In this document: piece by piece, positions 35,301 through 45,300 of the stretch
Layout of the letters: every line of letters starts with the position of its first letter
How positions within the stretch are numbered: position 1 is the first letter of the stretch
Assembly (NCBI GenBank): GCA_017562135.1
Contig: QEYB01001312.1
Location: 248,001 to 312,000 of the forward strand
Direction of reading: 5' to 3'
Length of the DNA: 64,000 nucleotides
Source of the DNA: Dipylidium caninum
Taxonomy: Eukaryota > Platyhelminthes > Cestoda > Cyclophyllidea > Dipylidiidae
Notes under the pieces: model-generated
The model's database searches: none
What the model was told of the DNA's origin: nothing
Seen by the model: only the letters and a program-made list of their open reading frames with translations
Program-made: the position numbers and the translations under genes

Positions 35301-38300
35301 GGCGCTCGAAGCTGTTGTTGTTTGTGCCCAACTTTATTGCGCAAATGCGAGATGTGGCAGCAAATGACAAGTCCCTTTTTCCTTGCCAAAAATAGACGGA
35401 ATATGCGCTGGGGGTGGACGCAGGCGTGGGTGGAGGCGGAGGCGGGACGCATATCGCGGAGGAAACAGATTTAAAATATCACCCGTCTCAAAACAGCAGT
35501 GGATCATTTCACATCTGACAAATGCAGTGTTTCTTGTGCGAAAATTAGATTGTAGAAAAGGAATTTTTGATGAAAAATAAGAGAAAAAGCCCTCGAGCAG
35601 GGGATACTCAGTTGGCCTCGGGATAGGATGACATTTTCGGCAGGGGACTTCGTCACTCTGTGGGGTGTCCTGTTTCCTCGTCCCTCGCCAAGGCGCGGAG
35701 AGATCCACGGACCCGTGTCGACGCCTCCGCTTGGTCTCAGTGACGACGGGGGCCACGCTGGAGAGCGCTTAGTAGCCAACGACCGGAAGACCGTGGAGAA
35801 GACACTCCCGCCTCCCCGAGAAGTTCAGGGCGCGCGGGGGAAGGCGCGGGGGCGGGGGCGGGAGCAGGGGCGGGATCGGGGGCGTCTGCCCTCCGCGGGG
35901 CCGGCCAGGGGGGGCGCTTCTCCGTCTCCCTCTGTCGCATCGATTCAACTGCTGTTCCTGTCTCACATCTGCATTTTTCAAACTCTTTTTCGCAAGAAGG
36001 AAGGGGCCTAAATCGGTATGAGCAAGATGGTGGAAGGAAACTACAGTGGGGGACCCCGAATCCGAGGGAGAAAATCCCACTTGGGGGCGATGCTTCTCCC
36101 TGAGCGTGTTCTCGCATATCGAACGTCCGCTCCACCGTTACGATTCACGGGGTGGCGAAGGCACCTCACGTCCTCCTCCACGGCTACGGGCGATGCTAAG
36201 GCCGTGGAACCGGAAGATATCCTCCGTCCGAGCGGTTGTCTTCACCAGGGAGGCCGCCCGACTCACCGCTTCGCGTCTGCGCCACCACAGTGCCAGCAGA
36301 ACTTTCTTTCGTCCCGCTGTCTCACCGCCATCGAACGCGACCAAGTGGAGAAACGCCGAGGCAACAAAACCTTTTTGTTGACTCACCAAGCCATCATCGC
36401 ATCCCCACGGTGAAAACCCTCTTCAACACCTGATCTTGCCGGTCTCCCTGGAGGGGAAGAGACCTCCCGAAATTTAGACAAAAATGAGAAAAGAGCGCAG
36501 CAGCCGGTGCCGCTGGGCGGCGAGGACGCGGCGGACGTGGAGAGACGCCGCGGAGGGGACCACTCCCCTCCCGGGGCAGACACGTCGTGTCTGCGACAGT
36601 TGCCGACGTGGCGAGGTGTGTGTTGCGGCGAAGTGCAGTCCGCCGAACAGTTGGTGCGGACGACTGCAAATTAATCACCTCCACACGCCACGAATCACCG
36701 CGCCCAGCTACGCTGGGACAAAGTGGCGGGACAAAAAAGGAGGTTCATTTATCTCTGGCACAGGGCCGTAGTTGCGTGGCTGGTAAACAAACCTCAAAGT
36801 TGCTGCTTCTTTTGACCGCCGCCTCGTGTTTACGAACTCACCGCGGGTATTTCCAGTCCACAACACACTCGTCCGACCTTGGGGGCCACGGCGGGGCGTC
36901 GGGCGCCGGGCGCGCGGGGCTCGGGGGCTGCCTTTGACAAGGCTGAGGAGTGGGTGCTTGCCCCGACGACAGACTGTTTGCACACAGCAATGGTAAACCA
37001 AATTTTTGCTTCCACGTTCGTGGAATTCGGCCGCCTGCGTCTGCGGCACAATGCCTTCCCTTTTAGGAATAAAATAAAATGCGTTTTCTTCTCACCGCCG
37101 GTAAAGCTTAGCCAATGACCCGATTGCTATTGCATTTGACCGATTTTGATTTTGTGCCGGTGTGAGAGAACAATTTGAGTGTCGCGTTCGTGAAAATTCG
37201 CCATCTTTTGGGGCGCAAAAAACTGAGCCGCTGCTTGTTTGATATCTTCTACCTTTTTGATCTTTTGGCCCCTCAAAAAAAATACGTAAAGACAGAAACA
37301 CGTGGTGGTCGGAGGGTGAGCATCAGTTGCGGGGAACATGGTGGATGCGGCAGATTTTCCGGCCCAGTTGCGCAATTTCTCGACGAGTCCCCCAAGCAGC
37401 GTGCTCCTTCGAAATCTCGCCGGCCTCCTTCCCTCGACTGCTCTCTTTTTTTAACATCCAGTTGGTGGCAACACTTCTCCGAACAGAGCTTTTCGCCAGA
37501 TTTTAAAAGCTCACACACACACACCCCACAACAGTCTCTCATTCCGGGTCGGATGTGCCTCGGAGGTGGGAGGACCTGCTTCTCGCGGTTCACAATATGC
37601 CCATTTCCCTTGCGTTTTTTCGGGTAATCCACTTTCCATCCCCACTTGTAATGCGAGTTAGCGAAGGCCTCGATTTTGCTCCGAGCAAGCAGAGATGTGA
37701 ACATTGACGAGTCGACCAGCCAAATTCTTCTCATTTCATCATCATTTCATTTCACACCAACGCTGCCTCCGCATATGGTCCCACGTGGTCTTTCACCGGG
37801 TGAATTGAGCCTTTCTGCGATCTGCCCTGCTGTCGCGAAACAAAAGGCTTTTGCTCCACCGTGGTCTGGACAACGTCGGCGCCGATCGAGGACGGTCGCC
37901 CTGCTGGTCTGCTTCGCCGGGCACGCTTATGAGCCCGCCAGGCCGTGCGCCCGCCACTGATGTATTTCCGCCGTTCCACCGCGGTTTATCGCGGCTTCAG
38001 GGAAGATGCGGAGTTGCGCACAACGCCATGCGGGGAGAGCGTGCGGGGGACGTGGGAGGGCGCTGTAATCACCAACTTGTCATTGACGAGGCAGACAATC
38101 GTTATTGAAGACCAACGCTTCCCCCCCCCAAAAGGGTCGTCTTCTCGGCCCCCTAAGGAGGGTGGAGTCGGACGCCCGGGGACCCGGCGGCCAGACCGCC
38201 CCAGGACGTGCTCCCCCTCTGGGCCAACGACGTCCAGGCGAGGCGAGGCGAGGCAGGGGGGCAGTTGCGAAGGCGACTAAGCAGGCACTTTCGTGGACGA

Positions 38301-40746
38301 AGCGAAAACACAAAGAGGCGCAGAGTGGCATACGTGGGCCTTCTTTGCTATCTCCATTGGCGGACAAAATGCGTCGCAACGTCTGGACCCCCCGAGGACT
38401 CTCACTGAATCGCCGCGGTGTGGGAGACATCCACACTCGGATTCCGCGCACACAACTGGGCGGCTTCGCCAAAGCCGCTTGTAAGGCTGCCCCTCCACTT
38501 CGCCCTTTCTCAGCCTCGCTCTCAGGGGCGTTTATCTCAACAGGGGCTGCGCCTCAACAACTTGCGAGGAGAGGCCGACGGGAAGGCGGCCCACTTCGTC
38601 CAATTCGCTTTGCTTCCCGAGCTTTACTTTGATGCAAAATGATTCGACAGCTTGATGATGGTGGCTTAAACGTTGAGTCTGGGCAACCCGAGGCCCCCAC
38701 ATGGACGGGCTCCCAAGTCCTCCATCCGAGGCTGTGAGCATTCCTGTAATAGTCAGCAAACCGAAGGACGCGAGTCCGTGGTCCCATAACCTCGCATGAA
38801 GCTGTCTAATGTGCTTCCACACGAGATAGATTTGAGGCCTACAGCCTTCGGCGTGCTGGCGCGCTCCACGACGTCCGCGGCGCAGGCGGATGCGGACCGC
38901 GTGAAACCTCAAACCCCGCTGTCGACCGCCGAAGTGGCCGGTGGGGCGAGAATGCCAGTTCGCTAACGGCCGACTCCCGTGGCCTCCTATCGCGCTTGTT
39001 TTCCACCCGCGATAAACTTGCGGGGAAGAAGTGGTTTAACAATAATCGCCCAGCACTAAGCACTAAGCACCAGGACATGGGGTTATACAAGGAATTTGAC
39101 CCAGAATTTACCCTGGGGAGGAAGCAGAATGTGGTCCTCGCTCTGCCCCTCCCCGTCGTTTTCGCGTCCGGTTAACTGGTCAAGCGTGGAAAAGTCCAAC
39201 GGTAGTAAGCAAATTACAAGCTTTAAGGGGCTGATTTGCTTGAACTTTTCCTCCGCCTGAGGGAAACCGCCGAGGAGGATAATTACGGAGTCACTTATGG
39301 CCCGCCGAGTGCCTTCGACTCCGCGATTTGCGTCAGGATGGAACCGCGATGGTGGAGAGTTGCCGGAGGGTCCATTCGTGGCTGGGCGCCCCTCCCCGTC
39401 GGGCGCCAGCGTCCGCCCCACGACCTCCGAGGAAAGATTAATTGGGACTGTGCGCCAAAAAGGAAACCTGTAGGTTACAGGAGTGAAGGGGCAGATTAAT
39501 CGTAGCACCTCTGGACGGAGGTGGCGTGTGGCGCGTTGGTCATTGCAAAGACTGTCCTCTGGCGGTTAGGAGACATCCGAGAGGAATTATCGGTGCGTTT
39601 AGAGCGACTTCGGTGGGAGAAGTGAGATATCTTGTGAACTTTATGTCTTCATCAGCGTGGCTATAAATGACAACTGCTACTGTGCTGGTGCGCTGTTCAC
39701 AGGGGAACCGCGTAGTCTGGGCCACTGTGTTGGACGCTGAACTCGTGTCGTCTAAACTATCGTCTTAAATGTGGCTATTAACGACAATGAAGAGGGAAAG
39801 AGTGGGACGAGACTCTTTGAAATTCGGCCACATAATGTCCCACAGGCCGCCAACTGTAAAGTGTAAAGGCTCGAAATTGCATAGGAGGATGATGTGCGAT
39901 GCCTTCCACGCACTCCAGGGCCTTGAAGCATGGAAGGGGCAAAGCCTTGACGTTGGATTTTGCGCAAAATGTGAATTTTCCCAGCAGAATGCAGGGTAGA
40001 AAAAGCGATAGATGGAAGAGAAGGAGGATAAGAGGAAATGGTCCCTCTCAGACGACAAAATACCCGAGCTTCTCATTCTAAGCGTTCCGATCCGCCATTA
40101 ATGGCTCCCCAACCCCAGCCTCCCCACTTAAGCACCCTCTTCCTCCGTGAACACGGTACTCTTCAACACCATGTCTTTAATTCACCACACATTAGACGCA
40201 ATCTTGATTTTCTTATCTCAAGGATCTGGTAACATGCCGTACGACTAAACCGTATGACAAGCGGAAATGGGATTGCAGCGTGAAAAATGTGAACTTTAAG
40301 CAAAGTTGGGGTTTTCCTATTGCTGTTCTTAAAGGGCGTCCCTACCCCTTCACGAGTTTGTTAACCTGCATCATGTGACTTTCGTCTGGGACGCCAGAGC
40401 GGTTGTAAATTTGCTCAAGTCCAATTACTCTATTTCCGCCTGTCCTCTGCCCTACTCAATGGAGTGGAATTATGGCACTGGCGAGAACTGGGGGTGACAG
40501 CCGTGCTGCAGGGGCTAAAAAAGGGTGAGAACAGAAAGACAGAACGGAGAGCTAAACACGCGTCCACAATGTTTACCAAAATCAAATGTCGACACTAAGA
40601 GATAATTACACTCGCTTTGAATGGAGAAGTGACTTCTTCCCCACTTCCCCTTATTTAATTTGGGTGCCACACATTCTTCGGGGTGAGGAATATAACCCTT
40701 CATGAAGCACTAGTGTTAAGTGAGCACGGGATAGCGTTTTATAAGA

Positions 40747-41062
40747 CTAAAAGCATTGTTGATGCTGGCAACGGGCTTTTTTGGTGTCTGGCTGGGACGG
40801 CTCTAAGGTAAAACAACTAATCACGGCACATCGAAAGGGTTCAGCAAAAGTCCGAGGAGGTGAAATATCCGCACATGTCACCGCTTCTCCGTCTAACAGA
40901 CCAGCTCCATGGTCGCTAACATCTGGTTCTTTGCTTTCAATACAAATAGATAATAGCCTGAGAGATTCTTTAATTCTGTCGCCATGACAAGCTTTAGTGG
41001 GCAGCCAACTTGATGCTGCAATAAGTGACAACGTGATGGCTGAAGAGTAGTACGGAGGGCCA
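40747..41062 (-). other. Possible terminal exon of an unassigned gene
   Basis: On the minus strand a T-rich run ending TTTTCAG precedes an open frame from about 41,062 to a stop at 40,747. It reads YYSSAITLSLIAASSWLPTK, then CADISPPRTFAEPF. The composition looks protein-like and base composition here is lower in GC than upstream, but no family is recognised and no upstream exon or start codon was found. It lies head-to-head with the SWIB gene, so the two could share a promoter region. It may be a chance frame. Confidence 0.22.
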
Positions 41063-41415
41063 CTGAAAATCAGTCGTGTATGACTCAAGCCTAAATAGAA
41101 AAAGCATTTGTGGTTGGAAGAGCGTCTGAGCGCTACTTCTCAAATTTTGTGGTATTACACAAAGGTCCTGTGGATGAATCAATTATATATAAAAGCTTTG
41201 TATAATATGAGGAGAATAGGTTAGGGCTCTAACACAATTATACTATCTGTTCAAGTGTTTGATGACCTGAAGGGAATATTTTCTGTGTATCGGTTTAGAG
41301 ATAATTTTTTAAAACAAGCCGACCGGAATTTTGTCTGACCAGAAGACCTCGACGACGTGCGTGTCAAAAAGTCTAATTTGTTTGGTTGCATGTGCTGAAA
41401 GATGACGCTTTCAAA

Positions 41416-42182
41416 ATGGCAGAGCCAACTGACAGCCAGCTGATAGGCGCGATAGAGGGTTCGGTTTTGCGACGTTATTTTATGCAGTACTTACATAGAA
41501 ATCCTCAAGGATGCCGATTTGTCTGTTGTTACTGCTAAAACAGTCAGGAAGTCTTTGGAAGACCGGTTTAATATTGTTTTATACGACCGGAGAAGCAGCA
41601 TCGACCAAATGATAATGAAAGTCCTGGAATCTCGCGAGGCCAAATCAAATGGTTTGACTGATAATACTGTATCATTAAAATTAACCGTAGATGTGTCCGG
41701 TTCCGATGACGATAGTGAAAGCTCTCTTGACGGATCAATTTCTCCAAAGCGCCGAAAGAAGTCCTCTGACGATAAGTATGCTCGTACCGTTCATGCAGAG
41801 GAAAATGGAATGAGAACCCGCAGAGCTGCCCGTATTTTCTGGATTCTTTGTTTATCCGATTATAGAGAAGCCTAAAAAGGAACGAACTTCTAAGGGCGGT
41901 GGTAGGGGCGGTTTCACTCAACCTGTCGCACTTTCCGACCAATTGGCTGCTCATCTTGGCGAAACTGCCCTATCCAGGGCCGAACTTGTAAAGCGATTTT
42001 GGCAAGAAGCTAGGGAAAAACAGCTCTTTGTATGCCTTGATATATCTTTACTTTCCTACGTTTAGGACCCGGAAAACAGGCAATTTGTTATCTGTGACGA
42101 GAGCTGGAAGAAGCTCTTTGGAAAGAGCCGGTTTAAGATGTTTGGAATATCAAAGCTGTTGAACCAACACATTGTCAAATAA
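41416..42182 (+). CDS. DEK_C plus SWIB domain protein (UAF30/Spp27-like)
   Basis: Four exons join in phase: 41416-41473, 41499-41831, 41866-42029 and 42066-42182, giving 223 residues from ATG to TAA. Residues about 12-58 ([20 protein letters not shown] and onward) match the DEK C-terminal DNA-binding helix bundle found in yeast UAF30-type proteins. A linker follows with acidic DDDSESS and basic KRRKKS segments that may act in nuclear localisation. Residues about 141-223 ([47 protein letters not shown]) match the SWIB/MDM2 fold. Family members act in RNA polymerase I activation or chromatin remodelling in the nucleus; the exact role here is inference. All three introns are tiny (25, 34 and 36 nt). 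The ATG choice gives a start a few residues before the DEK_C helix. The protein is short and compact compared with SWI/SNF subunits that carry SWIB. Confidence 0.88.
41474..41498 (+). other. 25-nt intron in the SWIB gene
   Basis: GTTATTTT...TTACATAG. Removing it joins C|AA to give Gln in LRQILKDAD, restoring the expected DEK_C sequence. Without removal the frame meets a stop shortly afterward. The internal space for branch point and pyrimidine tract is extremely small. Confidence 0.8.
41832..41865 (+). other. 34-nt intron in the SWIB gene
   Basis: GTATTTTC...ATTATAG. Removal joins C|AG (Gln) and carries the frame from the basic linker into [14 protein letters not shown]. Confidence 0.85.
42030..42065 (+). 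other. 36-nt intron in the SWIB gene
   Basis: GTATGCC...CGTTTAG lies between Phe and Asp codons (phase 0) in the SWIB domain, giving KQLFDPENRQF as expected for the family. Confidence 0.88.
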
Positions 42183-42198
42183 GATTTTTTATTGCACT

Positions 42199-42204
42199 AA
42201 TAAA
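42199..42204 (+). terminator. Polyadenylation signal AATAAA of SWIB gene
   Basis: AATAAA starts 16 bp after the TAA stop of the SWIB gene. A very short 3' UTR fits the compact gene. Confidence 0.55.
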
Positions 42205-42318
42205 TTTTATGTGTTTGTTCCAGCGTAATTAGTTTTCAGCCGTCACATCACTTGTCCTCAGTCTCGATCTCTTGTGTGTCATTTTTTCCTGAGGAGTTTG
42301 AGTATTTTTTCCTGCTAG

Positions 42319-42531
42319 AAGCAGTTTGATTACCTTTTTGAGCCCTACAACTGCTCTTCCGTGACGTGTGTTGACTACTTAAAGTACCGCGTAGACTTTC
42401 TCGTTCCTGTCTCTACATTGGAGAGCACCGTTTCGGAAGTTAACGGGAATCATTTTGCTTTTGGCTGGATAAGGTTGAGATTGGCAGGACGCTTCAAATC
42501 CTTCAAACTATCCGTTCGCATGCCCGATTAA
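42319..42531 (+). other. Unassigned 70-codon open frame, possible exon
   Basis: After a T-rich run ending CTGCTAG, a frame reads KQFDYLFEPYNCSSVTCVDY and continues to SFKLSVRMPD and TAA. It has no internal start near its beginning, so it could only be a last exon of a spliced gene. It lies just past the SWIB gene. The residue mix looks protein-like, but 70 open codons are expected by chance in a window this size and no partner exon was found. Confidence 0.2.
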
Positions 42532-43043
42532 CAAACAAATTCAGCAAACCGGCAATGCCGATTAGATTTGAGGTGCCAATTCTGCCACTGGCTTCACAGC
42601 GTAGCACTCACACTAGCGAGGCTGTATGGAGATCACAGGTCCTGAGCATAAATCGCACGGGCGGCTCCGTGGGAAGAACTAATGGCGATTTCACGGGGAA
42701 CGCGCAGGAGCGTGTGCCGGCCTAGGATTCACATGAGGGAATGGTAGTGAGTGAACCTGCTATGTTTGGGCTTTTCTCATCAACTAAGACTCAGGTAAAG
42801 TGCCACTTCATTGTTCAACAATTTCGCTGCTCGGTGGGAAAAATGGGGAGAAGCACTCAGCATTTTGAAAGAGAGGAGGTAGACCAAGTTCAGAAACAGA
42901 TAAATGAAGAATTGTGAGTTGGTGAATATTTGGCAACGCAAAGATCCAGGAAGTGCGAATTCCTCATTTCTCCGTCGCCTGCGTTGCCCGTTACTTGTGA
43001 TAGTTGCTCCAGTTCCGATTAATTGCTGCTTTTTTTCCGTCAC

Positions 43044-43360
43044 TTAACTCATCTGACCGAATTTTAGCGTAGGCCCTGAATCTATATGCGGGAGTGTGGT
43101 CTGACGGGAGACCTTCCGAACCCATATTTTTCTCCGAAAGGTGTCACACCACCCAAACGGACAATCTCTGCGTTCTGCCAACCCCCCTTGACGTAACTGG
43201 CACACCCTGACGAGCAGCCAGGGGTGGGATTCCAACTGTCGTCTCTCCACACGGGGCCCGGACCCGTCACAGCGTGGGTTGAGATCTCGGATTGTCAAAT
43301 CTCCCGTAAATGACGCCAAAATTGCGTCTTTCGAATGTTTGCATCAACACATATTAGTGA
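43044..43360. other. Possible interspersed-repeat remnant
   Basis: No exon is supported. The sequence has the feel of a degenerate short repeat: a GGTGGGATTCCAACTGTC motif resembling an eroded tRNA-type B box, then CTCGGATTGTCAAATCTCCC. No second copy was found in the window, so the repeat call is only a guess. Confidence 0.15.
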
Positions 43361-44670
43361 ATGTCAGGGTTGAAGGCGGCCTGCGAGCTAGAAGACCCGG
43401 TTAGACGCCGAGTGCCACCGAGAGAACGACAGGATGCGTGCGCTGCCTCGGGGGTTCTCTGTTGGCGGACTGGACTGGGGCCCGGGCACGTCCACACACG
43501 GTGCGAGGGCAATTGTGCCAAACGCGAGGGTAAGACGACGGGGACCGAAACGGGGAAAACTGGTAGAATTAAACGCAAGCACCACCGGAGAGGCCCTCAC
43601 CTGCCACCCCGACTTTAATTCACTGATCTCACGTGAAAAGCGCTCGAAAACTCCCGAAATTCCCTTCTCCACAGGCCATGACACGTATATCCCGCAACTG
43701 CAGAAGTCTGGGGTTGTTGCGGACGAAAAATGGCTAAAAATTCGGCCAGAATGTACACAGCGTGTCGTTGTCCGAAGTATCATTTGAAGACACGCTGAAC
43801 GGCATTTGGTGAGAAGGCCGAGGCCAGCCATCGCCTGCCGCCGCCGCCCGAAAGCACCGTCGCCCGGCGAACGCAAAACAGAGTACAGAGGGGGAGACGC
43901 TCCTCCAACTGACCCTCGACTTGCCCATCGCTGGGAAAAGCCTCTTCGTGTACGTCCACGACGCAATGCGTGATTTCAAGCGTTCATCGCAGGCATTCGG
44001 CCTCCTCAGCCCACAGCGAACGGTTGCTTCGGCAATCCACCACGCCGCGCTGCTACCCCGGCGCACGAAACACCGCTGCCTCGGAGCGATGATTAGGCGG
44101 TGGCGGTGGTGGTCGAGTGAAATCGGAAAATTGGCATCCTGCAGCCCTGGACCAGCGGATCACCAAGTCAAAAATGCTCTGGCGTCCACACCGCCTTCTT
44201 CAAATCGGCGAACAGGCCAGTGCGGCCCGTGGCGCCAAACCCCAAGTCGTGTCTGCCAACAACGTTCCGCCACGATTATTATGGTTAATTTTATGAGGAA
44301 AAGTACCTTCATCACGGAACTGTCTGCTTGGGTTTTTGAGCTATTATTGGCTCACTGACAAGAGGCTTCTGTGACTGGGCAGTCGTAAGAAAGGCGGGAC
44401 GACGAGCCTGCGGAACACGAGGAGGATGGGCAGAAGGGCGGCGAACACCCCTTCGTCCGCGAAGACCTGGCCCGGCGACGGAACAAGTCCCGCGGTGCGG
44501 GCGATGGGCGTCCGCAGGGGTGCGTGACAAACTCGTTCTCATCGCACGAACAAAGCTCCACTGGCACTGTTCACAAGGTGCCCTCCATCTTCTACGGCAC
44601 AGACAACCGAATTCCGTGGAACTCGGCAGTTGAAGGCAGCCAAATGCCTCGTCACCTGATCAGTGGCATG

Positions 44671-44690
44671 CATGACCCCTCGGGGTCATG
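44671..44690. other. Perfect 9-bp palindrome with 2-nt centre
   Basis: CATGACCCC-TC-GGGGTCATG. A second perfect palindrome, GACCTAGGTC, lies at about 44,735-44,744. Such closely spaced palindromes can be cores of mobile-element ends, protein-binding sites or structured RNA. No element boundaries or target duplications were identified. Confidence 0.75.
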
Positions 44691-44847
44691 GTTGCGGACC
44701 GGAGCGCCCCCTCCCTGACCCACCCGCCCGCCAAGACCTAGGTCACCCCTCCAGGGACCTGGATCGGCGTCCACACAGGGGGGGAGCCCCTCCACCCTGC
44801 CTCAGCAGAGCCCCCCCCTGCTGGGAGAGCCTCTGGCAAAGACAGAG

Positions 44848-45120
44848 TTGCGGGCGTCCATGCCGGAGCATGAACTGGAGATCCTCGTGGCTGCATATTC
44901 GTCCCCGACCCTGACAGGCCATCAACGCTTGGGCTTGCACACTGTACATGTTCTGTGCTCCGACATTTTGTCTTATGTGCAGACGCTTCACGTCAGGTGT
45001 CTTCCAAACGTTGCGGCAAGGTGGAAGACGGTCTTTAGAACCGCATTCATTGGAGGGGCGAGAGAAAAAAGGCCTCGCCCAAGACCGCCTATTCTTCGCC
45101 GATTAATAAAAATTATGTAA
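44848..45120 (+). other. Unassigned 90-codon ORF with nearby AATAAA
   Basis: The frame reads SMPEHELEILVAAYSSPTLT and onward to a stop at 45,118-45,120. It overlaps an AATAAA at about 45,105. It lies just downstream of the palindrome cluster and faces the 3' end of PTCD3. It could be a fragment of a repeated element. No family is recognised. Confidence 0.15.
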
Positions 45121-45300
45121 GGAAACCAGGAAGTTCACGACATTCCATGTTAATTTAGCGACTCAGCCAGACGGTGGGGCGCCAAACCCAACTGTCAATC
45201 CCTACTCACACGGCTGCGATTTAAGATTCATGACCAAAGCTCATTTCAGATAGAAAGAATACAGCAGCAAGGGGGAGGGAAAGTTTAAATTTCAAAAAAA

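Larger units (their letters stand above)
16603..40740. other. Gene-poor, GC-rich region
   Basis: About 24 kb in which I could not support any exon. Open frames are frequent because GC-rich DNA has few stops, but they overlap on several frames and lack motifs. Repeats seen are GTTA units (19,190-19,210), a C homopolymer (20,419-20,436), a GGGGAC array (25,102-25,140), AC then AG runs (25,374-25,407), GGCT/GACT units (31,724-31,771), and GGGGC-rich DNA (about 35,834-35,883). Unrecognised exons of the Q-rich gene or other genes could still be hidden here. Confidence 0.4.
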
